A stretch of DNA of 64,000 nt from Nectonema munidae (GCA_030549495.1 JAUIRK010000907.1:434001-498000); one strand, 5' to 3'. Positions 31,722 through 43,850 are shown, numbered from the stretch's first letter. Numbers and translations are program-made. The notes: generated from the sequence alone by a model not told the origin.

Positions 31722-32699
31722 ATCGAATATACACTAGTTTAAAAAAATCCAAAAATGTTAGGGGGTGGAATAGGCTTTTCATTTGAAAAATGAAGTAGTC
31801 TACCTGACACATTACAGGAATTGATGAAAGGATATTTGATTCATAGAGAAAACAAATAACTGAAGGTTGGGTAGTTTTATATGAGTGAATGTAGTCTAAA
31901 GGCAAAGAGTCTACTAGACACCCTGCGATGTTTATATGAAAAAATGTGATTGATTCACGGGCAAGAGTATAAAACGAAGTTATAATTGTGCAAACAAAAA
32001 TAAAACAAAAAAATTAGATCGCATTATTTCATTTTACTCAGCATCATTCAAAAATAGTTTAAAAGCTAAATTGATACAAGCTACAAAAATCTACAAAAAG
32101 TAAAATAACTGTTAACATTTTGCAATGATTTGCCTTTTATAACTTTTAAGGAAAAAAAGTCTATCAGAAAAAGTTATATAGCTTCAACAAAAACTAAAAA
32201 ATTTTAGAGCATATTCGATTCCTCATCGATACGAATTTGTTCATAGTTTGACATAAGCGGTACATCAGTGCCTTATCAATGAAAACATACCTGCTGCACC
32301 TTACCTTTTACTCAAAATTAAAAAATTTGCTACATAATTAACATAAGAGAGAAAGGAAACAAAATAAACTAATAAAGCAATTTTCACTATTAAATGGAAT
32401 CGTCTGTTCTCAGAATAATTTCAAAAAAATAGGAGGCTTAAAAAATTAGAGTTTATTTGACATTTTCAAGTTTTTATAAGCAGCAAAAGCCAACCTTTTA
32501 GCTAGCCCTTATAATTAAAAAATTATTTAAATAACGGTCGACAGACATTTCGCCCCCTGACAAATTGTATCATAGGCTATTAGTTTCATCCATCTTTGCT
32601 TATTATGTGTGTGTAAAATTATTAAAAAATTTTATATTCTTGTTTATTTTATCTCTATTAAATTATTTCAAATTAATCAATTTATCTCTTAATTTTTTA

Positions 32700-32826
32700 G
32701 AATTGTCCATGAGACAAAATGTCTTATGAAAATAACGGGGCGAATTGTCCATGAAACAAAATGTCTTATGAAAATAATGGGGCGAATTGTCCATGGGACG
32801 AACTGTCTTATGAAAATAATGGGCCG
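32700..32826. repeat. 42-bp minisatellite, three units
   Basis: Three near-identical units starting GAATTGTCCATGAGACAAAA. The unit is a multiple of three and so creates a periodic minus-strand open frame with repeated YFHKT and MDNSP; this is not evidence of a protein. Confidence 0.85.
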
Positions 32827-33353
32827 AAATTTCCGAGGACCAAACTAACATAAATCAAAGTATACGAGAAAAGAAAATCATTGCGTTTTTTTGAATATTT
32901 CTGTCTACAAATAAAATTCTGACGGCTGTCATAAATAGATCAATTACATTTTTAACAACTGAAACATTTTGTTTCGATATTATATTTTTATTATAATAAT
33001 CAACAAATTTTCTTAAAAAAGTGATTTGATTATGTACAGTGTTACTTATAAAATTTAACAATCGAACATTATAAAAAATATCGCTGCTCAAATATTAAGC
33101 AAATAGAGTATTCTTGCTTTTAAAGTGAATAGATAATCAAAATATTCATACCCAAATAACTATTTAAAAAAATTTCTTGACTTGAAAAAATTAAATTTTC
33201 AAATATTACAAAATGTAGCAAACGTAGTGATAAAGATTAAGTGACTTTTGTTGAAAAAAAATTCTTAGCGCGAGTCTAACAATATTCATTGATATAAAAT
33301 TGTAACGATTGAAAACTATTTTAATTTAACTCTAAATGCAAATTAGACAGAAG

Positions 33354-33551
33354 GAGTGGTGTAGCCAAAAAAAGTTGATAGAAGGGGCACAATTTAAAAA
33401 CAAAAAACTTGCGTAACATTATTTATACTTTCTTGATCCTTTCATTGGAGAAATTTTCAAAAACTTATATCATATAAGTTGCATGGGGGCACCATGCGGT
33501 ACATAGGAGTGTGGGCACGGCCCCTCATGCCCCAGCCTAGCTATGTCACTG
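33354..33551. mobile_element. Nested hAT MITE (CAGTGGCGTAGC type), copy 1
   Basis: Ends GAGTGGTGTAGCC and (inverse) CAGTGACATAGCTAGGCTGG. Flanks GACAGAAG (33346-33353) and GAGAGAAG (33552-33559) are a 7/8 target duplication. The same insertion at the same point is found in the other copy of the host element (52370-52555). Confidence 0.85.
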
Positions 33552-34056
33552 GAGAGAAGAGAGCTGAATGAGATAGGAGAGCTTAACAAGAGAAGAGAAC
33601 TTGAATGAGAGAAGAGAACTTGAGTGATTGAGTGAATGATTGAGTTTTAGCAGAGAAAAACAGAGGAGAGAGAAAGAGAATCACAGTGACAGAAGATGAG
33701 AAAATCTAGTGGATCATCAACATGTGTTTGCTCAAAAATACTACGAGACACTGTGATAAATATTGCTTACTTATTGTGTGCACATTGAAGCAATGGATTA
33801 TTATTATATAGCTCTCACGCATCGTCTGTAAAATATGTTCGATAGGAATTTCAGAGCAGCTTGGCATGATGTTTGATTGATTCGAAAGTCTGCATACATG
33901 TTTTATGAACAAGCAGCAACTCTTATAGAAAATTATTGGGGGGGGGGGGCGAAGGTCATTTTCGCCCCCCCCCCCCCCCCCCGGGAAAACACATGGGGGA
34001 GGGGGAGGGGCGGTCGCCCCCCCTCCCTCGCCCCCTCCCTCGCCCCCGGGCCCCTG

Positions 34057-34790
34057 CTGTATACCCATTTTCAAATATGCTGAATTCAGTGGTGATATTC
34101 ATTTTTTATGAAAATCAATCAAACCTGTCAAAAAATTGATCTAAATGTGACAACTCATCTTAAAAAGGAACTTTTTATCTAAATAAGTATATAAAGTTTT
34201 TTACACATGTATACCCATTTTCAAATATGCTGAATTCAGCGGTGATATTCATTTTTTTATAAAAATCAATTAAAGTTATCAAAGCATTGATTTATATATG
34301 ACAGCTCATCTTAAAAAGAAACTTTTTATCTAAGTAATAATATAAAGTTTTTTACACATATATACCCATTTTTAAGCATGCGTAATTCAGTGGTGTTATT
34401 CATTTTTTTAAATAAAAATCAATCAAAACTGTCAAAAAATTGATTTATCCCAAAAAGAAAGGATCAGGCACGGTTTTTTGAATTAGAGAATTACGTTTAA
34501 TAGAAAGTATAGAGAGATGATGAAGTTTACCGTGTATGGCATTTTACACATATACCCATTTTCAAGTAGGCTGTGTTTACTGGTTATATTCCTTTTTTTA
34601 AAATAAAAATTGGTCAAACCTGACAAAATAATTTAAATATGACAGCCCATGTCAAAATTAAAATTTTTATTCTTATAAAAAGTTTTTTATACATTTCAAG
34701 TATGTAGAATTTAATGGTAATGTTTATTTTTATGAAATCAATAAAACCTGTCAAAAAATCGATTAAACCTGTAAATCAATGTCAAATATA
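34057..34790 (-). repeat. Satellite type 2 array, copy B, part 2
   Basis: Continuation of the array interrupted at 30958. About four to five inverse units with TATACCCATTTTCAAATATG and GCTGAATTCAGTGGTGATAT-like blocks, increasingly diverged toward 34790. Confidence 0.8.
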
Positions 34791-35710
34791 TAAACATAAA
34801 AATAATTTCTACTTGCAGTATTTCTCTGGTAATTATTTTCTTAATTTATTTAATAAACCAACTTTAGGTGTTTAATTCACTCAAAATATTTCATTCTACA
34901 GTAAATTATGACATCCATCTTTTTGGCTACAAATTCGTTATCGGCTCGTAGTCTCTACGTCATATTATAATTTACAGTATGTAATTTTGCTATTCATTCC
35001 ATGATGATACTTTCTTGGTAGCTCTTTTTTCATTAGAAATTTATATTCTTCAATGTGGGTTTGAAAATTTTTTTATAATGATAAAATTAATTATTTCCTC
35101 TCTCAATGCATTACGATTAAAGAATCTTCTTGATGATCTTAGACTTTTTTTTTATATCAGTATCGTGTATTTTATTATCAGGCCAGAATATTTGTCAACC
35201 AATCTCATTTTTTTCTGATGAATCATTCGTGATATTCATTGTTCAATTACAAAAAGTTGTCCACGTTCTTCATCTAAAATATTATCACTTTGACGCAAAA
35301 GGAAAAAGATGGACAAATTCAATTTAAATAAAAAATATCTTGATAGTGACTAAATTCTCACATATTGGCATCTGTGCCATTTTTGATAAATCTGACCTAT
35401 TCTAAATTTTCAGATTTCCTACCATCTTAGCTAAATGTTAATTGTAATCCTAGACGATAAGCCATAGATTTAAATATTTTTCATTTGTAAAAGAGGAACT
35501 TCTTTTTCAAAGTCAAAATCTTTTTTGAAGCACCTAATATTATATAATTAAACCACTTCCTAGTTCATTAGAACATGGTAGATCTTCCATTTAGTCAAGA
35601 AACATATTTTTTTTAATTATTTGTTTTGATCACATGTTCTCTTTTCAATTAGTTTTCAACTTGGTTCCTTCTCTCATACAAATTTTCAAAAGATTTTATA
35701 ATACGTTTTG
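34791..35710 (-). repeat. Core of the composite repeat, copy B (inverse of 18716-19510)
   Basis: Inverse of copy A over most of its length (for example GGTGTTTAATTCACTCAAAA, GCTACAAATTCGTTATCGGC, TCTTGATGATCTTAGACTTT). The similarity ends near 35710, and the type 1 array that flanks copy A is absent here. Open frames on the plus strand (35015-35327) are not recognisable. Confidence 0.65.
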
Positions 35711-36285
35711 TTTTTTTTTAAATAAATATTTCTTTATAATTACAAAAAGATATTTTTTTAGTATTTTTTAATTAGTTGGGAGATATGCATATATTACGTA
35801 TCCCCATAAGGAGGGGGTTGTTAATTCCTTAACATGTGGAGGAAGTGTTTGAAAAATATCAATTGGAAAATAAATTTGGAAATGTGTTTGTCACAACCAA
35901 TACTATTGAAAATTGAATTAGGAGCTCTATTTCTTCATGAAGATAGTTCACAAAAATAAATTAATGATATCTGGCAAAGAAAACATTTAATGTTTCTCAA
36001 ATGGCGGTCCATGGAGCAGGAGTGATCCATGATGATAAATTAGATCGTATAAAATAGATGTATAAAATTAGGTATGAAGAAAGTTTATTGGTATATGTAA
36101 ACGAGCACACAAAAGACTAATTAAAGCCGCTGACAGTGTAACATAAAAATAAAATTAAGATAAACAATTTTATATACATTATCATATAATTACAAATATT
36201 ACACAATTAGAGTATATAATAAAATTAAAAAAAGAGTAACATCATTTATATACAGAAAATACACTATGATGAACAAACATAACAT
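35711..36285. other. Intergenic, nothing recognised
   Basis: AT-rich, no gene or clear repeat end seen. Confidence 0.4.
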
Positions 36286-36289
36286 CTAT

Positions 36290-36905
36290 CATTATTACAA
36301 GAGGTTATCTTTCCTCGAAAAGGGTGTTTCAATCATTTTCGGATCGATAAGCTATCAGTATACTTTTCAAAAATATCAGTGAAGTTATTCCAGCATAATG
36401 GAATTGTATAATAGATTCCTTGTTTACTACTCGCTCTATTTATCTTCAATTTAAATGAATTTCTCAGGTTATAGGTATTATTGAAAAAAAACAAGTAAAT
36501 CTTCTATATTTAAGTTTACAAGGCCTGGCAAGAACTTGAGAGCAAACCCTAGTAACTTTTAACGAAAAAAACAAAGTATTTTCGACAATAGATTTGTAAA
36601 TTATTATCTTTGTTTTAACAAGCAAAATATTCATGCTACGAAACATTGACAAACTACAATTCAACTTTTTTCGGACGTGATCCTTACATGAGTTTTTCAT
36701 CTAAAATTATACCAAGAAAATTTAAAGGGTTTGAAAATTTAATTTTTGTTCTACAAATATTAAGTTCGTGGTGTTTTTTCTTATTTGAAAAATGTGAAGA
36801 AAAATATATAGCTTTTGATTTCCCAATATTGATTTGAAGATTATTGTTTCAATAGATTCACAATATTAGACTGGACTGTAATTCATCTAGAATTTTATTT
36901 TAAAT
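36290..36905 (-). pseudogene. LINE 3' fragment (CR1/L2-like C-terminus)
   Basis: Minus-strand pieces: LGIILDEKL, KKLNCSLSMFRSMNIL, IIIYKSIV and, at the 3' end, YNLRNSFKLKINRASSKQ with PLCWNNF. The YNxRN...K...R...YxxPxxWN signature is the usual end of CR1/L2-type ORF2. Frames are broken; the element is truncated at the 5' end. Confidence 0.7.
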
Positions 36906-37079
36906 ATGAATAAAAACTTTTATTTTTTTTATTCAAGTTTGAAATTTGATAACCCATAAGTAAATTTGATAATGGCTCAGTGTATAAACTTTTTTGAATA
37001 TAATTTAAAAAAAAATTGACAAATTGATAAAAAAAAATTTCCTACAACGATATAAGAGAAAACGTAATTCACGATGTTG

Positions 37080-38396
37080 TTGGTAATTTAGAAATTTTTT
37101 ATGACAATGAGGATAAAGAAAATCAAGAGATAAGAGATAATATTTTTGAAAAGAAACAAAAAATTAAAAGTACATGGGAAAGTAATATAAATTATACTAA
37201 TTTTAAAGCTTTTACTTCAGAAATAATATTAATATGAACAGTTTATTTGATAAAAGTATTGTTGAACTATTTGAAGAATTTTACAATAAGGAAAATTTTA
37301 AACTGATACAAGAAGAAAGTATCAAGTATGCATGGCAAAAAATGATATAAATTTTAATTTAGAGCTAGATGAAATTAAAATAATTTTAGGAATATTAATT
37401 CTTTCAAGCTATCATTCTTTATCTCGACAAAATATGTTTTGGGAACAATCTATAGATGTAGGAGTTCCGTTGGTTTCAAACTCTATTTCTAGGCAACGAT
37501 TTAGAGAAAAATATATCCATTTGAATGACAATTCAAAAATAAACAAAAACGATAAAATGTTCAAAGTAAGAAAATATTTTGAAATTTTACAAAAAAAACT
37601 ATGCAAAATTTGGTGTTTTTGAAGAAAAGCTTTTTTTAGATGAAATGATGGTAAGATATTTAATATTTTTAAGGCCAATTTATGAAAAATAAGCCAATAA
37701 AATTTGGCTATAAAGTTTGGTGTTTGTGTGCTGCAAATGGATATCTTTTTAATTTTCATCCATATGTTGGCAAAGAAGAAAGATCTAACTTACCTCTTGG
37801 TGAAAGCGTAATTATGAAGCTAATTTCAGTACTGTCAAAAGAGACATCATCCCATTATCAAATATATTTTGATAATTTTTTTACCAGCGTAAGTGTTCTT
37901 GGTGCTTTATCAAATAATATAACAAAGCAACTGGAACACTAAGCGAAAATAGATGCAATAATTGTCCATTTTTATCATCAAAAGTACTGAAAAAAACATT
38001 AGAAAGAGGACAATATGGATGTTTCAATTTTTAATTCATGGAGACTCTATCAAAAATAGATGTCAGAAGAAAAATTGTGTTTGTTTACCTAACTCCTACA
38101 AGTAATAGAGCTAAAATAGGTCCTAAGAAATCCAAAATTGCTGGAGGAAGAGTGTGTAATGAACTTAGATTTAGTATTGGGGGACATTATATAACGAATA
38201 TGTGATCAGGGTCGTTCACAATTGACGTCAACTAAAGGGGGAGGATCCAAAGTTGACATAAGTCTATTTATCAAAAAAAGGTTGACGTCAATTGTGAATG
38301 ACCCCTTACTGCAAAAAAAAGACAAAGAAAATTTGTGAAAAGTGTAATATTCCACTCCACGAAGTTTGTTTTGAGAAATATCACACTAAATAAAAT
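37080..38396 (+). pseudogene. piggyBac transposase, decayed, with a MITE near its 3' end
   Basis: The N-terminal part near 37260-37340 is followed by ILGILILSSYHSLSRQNMFW and SISRQRFREKYIHLND (37332-37622), LFLDEMM (first catalytic Asp block), KPIKFGYKVWCLCAANGYLF and YQIYFDNFFTSV (second catalytic Asp block; 37682-37942). The C-terminal Cys-rich domain (CKKKTKKICEKC, HEVCFEKYH, stop) is at about 38311-38394. Frameshifts separate the pieces. A short fold-back MITE (38209-38311) lies just before the Cys-rich domain. It differs in sequence from the piggyBac relics at 24 and 42 kb. Confidence 0.88.
38209..38311. mobile_element. Short fold-back MITE inside the piggyBac relic
   Basis: Inverted arms GTTCACAATTGACGTCAAC (left) and GTTGACGTCAATTGTGAATG (right), about 100 bp in all. 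The arms are near-perfect complements, so a young insertion is likely. Confidence 0.8.
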
Positions 38397-38544
38397 TTTT
38401 TAGCTTCTGTTTATTTTATTACATTTTAAATTGCAAAAAAAATTTGAAAAATTAATATGTTCTATAATTTTTTACAAATACATGTTAACGAAATTTTTTT
38501 ATATAGAATAGGCCATTATCCCACATGTGGGATGTTACAAAAAT

Positions 38545-40677
38545 ACAGTCAAACCTCCCATTACTGAACATCTTTGGGACCGACCAAAAATGTTCACTAA
38601 TTTGAGGTGTTCACTAATCAGAAATTATGCTGAAAGATGATAAAACATCAAAATATGTATGAAATTAATCACAGATTTATTGTTAAGGACATGAAATAAA
38701 TTTTTATCAGAAATAAATATGTACACAATCTTTATACACATGAAAAAGTGTAAAATGACGTAAGTCTGTTTCTGAGTAGCATTGTAAGATTGCTGATTGA
38801 GACGGCTTGACTATCTCACTGTCAATGTCCTCAGTTGACTCAATATCACGCTCAGAGTATGAGGAGGAAACGATTTCCTGCTCCCAATCATCAGAATTAC
38901 CAACATGCACAATTTCATAATGTTCAATATCTGCATAATCCTCAGCAGAGATAGGTTCTGTTTGACTTTGCTTGGCAATGAGATTCACGAGAGGTTGAAG
39001 ATCATCAATGTTGTCCTCTATCTCGTCAGTAGTGGATCTTTCAAAAAAGAAATCTGAACGCTGAAAACACTTCTGGATGCAGCTCTGTGTCACATCTTTC
39101 CAGGCTTGAGCGATTCAATAAATAGCATCAAAGACCGTAATGGATTTGACAAAATCACTTGCATTTGCAGAAGATTCCATGCTGAGGAGAACTTTCTGTA
39201 ACATTCTTTTTCGATAACCACACTTCACTGCTTTGATAATTCCTTGATCCATTGGTTGGAGCTCACTAGTACAGTTTGCTGGAAAGAAGACAACGGTAAT
39301 GTTTGACAGTTCTACTTTAGGATGACTTGGAGCATTGTCGATGAACAAAATAATCTTTCGCTTTTGGAATTTCATTGACTTGTTAAGGTCTTTTAACCAA
39401 TCTTCAAACAGAAGAGAATTCATCCACCCTTTTTTACTATGTCTCCACGTCACAGGTAACTTAGACTTATCTTTATGCTTGAAACAACGTGGTTTTTCAC
39501 TTTTGCCGATTACAAGGGGTTTCAATTTATTTGTGCCACTCATGTTTGCACCCAGCAACAGTGTGAGTCTATCTTTGGGGACATTGTTGCCAAAGATGCT
39601 AATTCATGAGACATTAAGAGTGACTTGTCTGGCATGGCTTTAAAGAAGAGTCCTGTTTCGTCGCAGTTGTAGATGTCATCAGCACTATAGTTATCAATGA
39701 GTGAGGAAAGTCGCTGCTTCCACATTGTTACGGTTTCAGCATCAACACCAGCACTTTCACCACACAACTTTTTGAACCTGATGTTATAACGAACGCGGAA
39801 CTTCTCCAACCATCCATTTGATGCTTTGAATTCTGTTCTGCCAAGTTGGCCAGCGAATTTCAGAGCTTGGGCTTGAACCAATGGACCAGATATAGGATAG
39901 CCTTTGGATCTTTTTGCGACAAACCACTGCCACACTTTACTGTTTATTTCTTCATTTTCACAGATTCGCAATCTTTTTGTCTCAGGATTGCAGTTTTCTT
40001 CAGCATGCTCTAAAATTTCCCTGTTAAGTTTTAGAATATTGTTGACTGCACCGACAGATATTCCATAAGTTTGAGCAACATTTCTTTGGCTGTTATTTTC
40101 TGCTGCCTTCAAAATTCCTAATTTTTCAGATATTGAGAAATTTTTTCTCTTGGACGTCATGGCCTTTTCAATATTCGAAGGAGATTTGTTTTTGTTTTCC
40201 ATTGTAAAATAATTATGCGATTTGAGAATTTTCCTAATTCATATAATTCTGCAACACCCAAAGAAGAAATTTTACAAATATAAGGATAATTAAAATAAAT
40301 TTATAATGATATAACCACACAGACACAAAAGATTCAGCCATGCATGAAAGGGACCAGGTGCTGGAGGTGAAAAATATCTTTTTGTTAAATTACAAATAGA
40401 GAGCTGTGGTTTCTTGTATGATATGGCTTTAATGAGACAATTGCCTGATGACTGAGTATAGCTGATATGGCTGAGTGAACAAAATGTATGTTCACTAAAT
40501 AGAGTGTCATTTGTATTAAAATTTATTTGGGACCAAGAAAAATGTTCACTGTTCACAGTAGAGAGTGGTTCACTAATCAGAAAAAAGCCTAAAATTTGCA
40601 ATGTTAAAAGATAGGCGAATTTTGGGACCAGGGAAAAACGTTCACTAACTGGAGGTGTTCACTAATTGAGGTACAAT
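38545..40677 (-). mobile_element. Tigger/pogo DNA transposon, nearly complete
   Basis: The left end TA + CAGTCAAACCTCCCATTACT, with inner repeats of GTTCACTAAT, is of Tigger type. The right end CACTAATTGAGGTAC is the inverse of the same motif but seems to lack the outermost CAGT. TA is the family's target site. The single gene inside is on the minus strand (38707-40202). Internal GTTCACTAA-type repeats also occur at 40485-40575. It is one of the younger DNA transposons here by gene integrity. Confidence 0.88.
38707..40202 (-). pseudogene. Tigger transposase, two visible disruptions
   Basis: ATG at 40202. N-terminal psq-like helix-turn-helix (FSISEKLGILKAAENNSQRN, YGISVGAVNNIL), CENP-B-type HTH (VQAQALKFAGQLG, ASNGWLEKFRVRYNI), then the DDE domain: YNCDETGLFF (first Asp), IILFIDNAPSHP (second), LQPMDQGIIKAVK (third), about 30 residues between the last two. 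An acidic C-terminal tail follows (38707-39093). One frameshift near 39540-39558 and one in-frame TGA near 39114 (where relatives have Trp) break it. The CENP-B-like architecture identifies the pogo/Tigger branch. Confidence 0.92.
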
Positions 40678-40769
40678 TTTTTCATATAGGTTAGTTACAA
40701 AATTCATAAATTAGTCAAATATTTTGAAAAGTTTGATAAAATTTATATTACTTAATATTGCGGCCTTTT

Positions 40770-41390
40770 TTTAGGTTAAAGCTATTATATGAAAATCTTT
40801 TTCATGTTACTTGTTTTGCTCATCTTATGCACAATTGTGCCATGAAAGTAGGCGTTTTTTTATAAAGAAGTGGATGAATTGATAAGCGCAATGAAAATGC
40901 TCACAGTTAAAAATAAAAAAAGAAGAGCTTTGTTTAAAGAAATTGGCACTCCTCCTTGACCTATTGTAACACGTTGGACTTCATGGCTCAGAGCGGCTAT
41001 TTAGTATTGCGAAAATCTTCCTACAGTCAAAAAAATTGCTCAAAGCATTGAAGACACGAATAGCCTAATTTTGAACAGAACAAAAAAGGCTCTTGAAAAC
41101 GATGCAATAGTTGAGCAGCTCATTAATATCAAAGAACGCTATTCGTGTATTTGTGAGATAATAGACAATTTGTCCACAAACTTTAATATAAATAAGACAT
41201 TTGAGGATGAAGCCTTGAATTTTAAAAAAGACAAATGCTGTATCAAAGAATATTTAGATAAAAGAATGAAAGACAACGTTTCAAAATTGTCAGTTTACTT
41301 CGGTATCAGTGGAAAGATTTACCGAAAAAATTGTTGGCAAAAGATAGAAATTTCTTGCCATCAAATATTTTTTATTTTATTTTAACACAT
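40770..41390 (+). pseudogene. hAT transposase fragment (third hAT family)
   Basis: Plus-strand pieces: HVTCFAHLMHNCAMKVG (the hAT CxxHxLH block), FKEIGTPP followed by IVTRWTSWLRAAI (RWxSWL block), YCENLPTVKKIAQSIEDTNS, then a helical stretch to about 41385. It resembles the DUF659-containing hAT lineage. No termini found. Two to three breaks are visible. Confidence 0.8.
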
Positions 41391-41639
41391 CATATTTTTT
41401 TTTCTCTATTACCTATGTTTTTTCAAGTTTAAATGTTTGTTCAAAATAAACATAATTTCTAAAAAGATATCTACTTTTTATAGCTAAAAAGTAAAAAAAT
41501 CAAGTTAAACCTTTAACAATAGTCAAATTTTGGAAAAATGAGTTTAAGAAAGGTTTTTATCGAGAATTTGTTTAATTTTCAGGATTTGGAACTACAAAAT
41601 TAAAAAAAAAGGTTAAGTCAAAATTTGTAGCAATAAAGT

Positions 41640-42668
41640 CAAAAAAAATCGCCCTAGTCATGATCTAGCTATATGGTGTAGTGATAGGAATATTTCCCTG
41701 TGCGGGACCGTTATGTCTAATAGAAAATTCATTCCCCTCGTATTTTGGCCTCCGTATCTTAGAGAGCTCAAACTTAGCGAATGTGATAGTAGGACTATTT
41801 ACTCTAACTATGTTTCATTGAGTGCTTACATCCCTAAACGTCACGCTGTGCAGAACTTCAAAGTTGTGTACATTATGTCCACAACATAAAAACGTACAAA
41901 TAAGCAGTACCGCATCAAAACCTGAAAGCTTACTCGCGTATAACGAATTCAAAGGGTTTTGTTGATGTCATTAACAAAATGGTAAGAGCTTATAAATCAT
42001 ATAAACCCAATAGAAGATGGACTTTTACTGCCTTTTCTAATTATTTTGATATAAGTGTGTAATAGCAAAGTTTAACTCTTCGGGAGAATTTCCCAACACG
42101 AAGCAGAGCGGAAGGAAGATGTTTATAAAAATGTTGGCGCTTCGAATGGCGAAAGAGTCAATGAGGGTTAGATCTCTCACTTCAGAATTATCCGTAGACA
42201 TCAAGCACTTATTGTCTTACTATGGCTTTGAAAATCGTACTGAAGTTGAGCAGCGAACAAAGCCCTCTGTTCCCTCTGTGTTTCAAAAAGAAACAGAATC
42301 TCAAGACAATGCACAAAATGTAAAAATTTTTATATTAGGAAATTAATAAAATTTTAAAATTTCCAAAAGGATTTTTGGTTTGTAAAAATCATTCTAAAGT
42401 TGTCTATTCCAATTGCTTAAAAAATTTTTTAACTTACAATAAAAAATTTTAACGCCATCTATTTTAATTTTTCTTCAAAATTGGACATTTCAATTCTTCC
42501 TAAAAAATAGGAAAGCAATTATAATTTTTTTCTTAAAATATTAAACTTCATTATTTTATGAACATTTACGTGATAATCGTTAATAAGGCTTTTATATTAA
42601 AATTTTCCGTAATTGACGTTTGAATGTTGTAAGCAGAAATAAAACAGGGGCCGTCAAGCGAGGGTTAA
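41640..42668 (+). mobile_element. piggyBac element, 3' part
   Basis: Plus-strand pieces: STASKPESLLAYNEFKGFVD (YNxxKGxVD block), YKSYKPNRRWTFTAFSNYFD, then 42119-42346 with LALRMAKESMRVRS and HLLSYYGF, homologous to the relic at 24132-24710. The 3' terminus reads GGGGCCGTCAAGCGAGGG followed by TTAA (42665-42668), i.e. inverse CCCTCGC...TTAA-type ends. The Cys-rich tail is lost, and the 5' half is missing before about 41640. Confidence 0.8.
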
Positions 42669-43440
42669 TATAAAACCGACATATTCATAATTATGTGTAT
42701 TGTGAGTGAAGTTCTACTCTTACATATTTTATTTAAAGTTTTTGATTTTAAGGTATCAAAGCTCCAATCAGTCAAGGTATTTTGAATATTTTTCAATAAA
42801 AACTATTGGAAATTGACTTTATATTTTTGTTTGATTCACACTTTATCAAGTTCTAAATCTTTGTTTCCACTTTTTCAAAGACTAGAGATTAATTTTATAG
42901 AAATTGACTTTATCGATTTTCTCGTGCTCTACAATCAGTAATAGAGGATTAGGCGAAGCGGCGTATAATTGATGTATACTAGCGATGAAATACGTCATGG
43001 ATATAATATATCTAGTTTATAGAGTGATGATGATAGAACGTCTCCTACAAAAAAATAATCTCATAAAATCAGCAAATCAAATTAACTAAAAATTAAAATT
43101 TGCATTTTAATAGGATAAAAAAATACAACTTATTATAAGCAAAAACACCAAGCTACATTTTGGAAAGGATATAATTGTACGCTACTTAAAATATATACAA
43201 TTAGGAGCCATGTTAGATACCATTATACTTAAAATATGTAAACAGTAAAGGAGAAATTTTTTAATTATTTATGCTATATGATGATCTGAACTAAAACTTC
43301 CATTATTTCGTAAAAAGTTTATAGAAAAAGTGTTGAATCACAGTACGACCAAATATCGGACAATAATATTTAGTAAGAGTTTTATACCGAATGTATTTAC
43401 AAGTATGCAACCTGCTAAGAAGCAAAGGTTGAACCCACCA
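42669..43440. other. Intergenic, nothing recognised
   Basis: AT-rich spacer between the piggyBac relic and the LINE scrap. No gene. Confidence 0.4.
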
Positions 43441-43449
43441 GCTGGAATC

Positions 43450-43850
43450 CGCTATATCCCGTCTTGAGTAAAATATTTTACACTCAAGAAAGTTTCAAAT
43501 TTGACCAATGATCGTAATTAGAAGGTTACATCCTGATGGGGCAGTTATCTTTGTTGTAAATCTGAATAGGGAGTTTATGGGATTGTAGAATTTTTAATAA
43601 CTGTTGTTTTATACTTAAAAAACGAGATCAATTAATTTGTGCACATAAAGTGTCGTAACGAGTTTTTTTTGTACTTCAAACCCATAATAATTATATGGAT
43701 TTTTGAGGTTATATGAAAAACAAAAATTTTCATCAAAGTACTGGATACGTAATACCAAACAAAAATATGCTGATAAATCTTTTAGAAAAATCTCTTTATA
43801 CCATTTTGAAATATAAATAGCCCAAGCATGTTCTAGATGGATCATAATTA
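43450..43850 (-). pseudogene. LINE C-terminal scrap downstream of IPO4
   Basis: The minus-strand frame 43615-43845 begins IHLEHAWAIYISKWYKEIF and contains YNLKNPYNYYGFEVQKKLVT, then TLYVHKLIDLV. The layout matches the region after the RT thumb in Jockey/CR1 ORF2 (LExVQ...F...Y..R......L..RR...xYxxKLI). Weak but consistent; 5' truncated. Confidence 0.45.

Larger units (their letters stand above)
30959..34056. mobile_element. 3.1-kb non-autonomous hAT-type element with exact 8-bp target duplication
   Basis: Termini CAGGGGCGCACATCCTC (left) and ...GGGCCCCTG (right) are flanked by CTGTATAC on both sides (30951-30958 and 34057-34064). No transposase is visible. Inside are two younger insertions (31195-31721 and 33354-33551), a 42-bp minisatellite (32700-32825) and G/C runs near both ends. 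A second copy in inverse orientation occupies 51908-53946. Confidence 0.9.

Noticed and set aside
32663-32851. Minus-strand frame with repeated YFHKT/MDNSP units
   Set aside because: It is produced by a 42-bp minisatellite inside a non-coding transposon; the unit length is a multiple of three by chance.
33706-34139. Gly/Pro-rich frames on both strands
   Set aside because: Same cause: G- and C-runs at the end of the hAT-type element.
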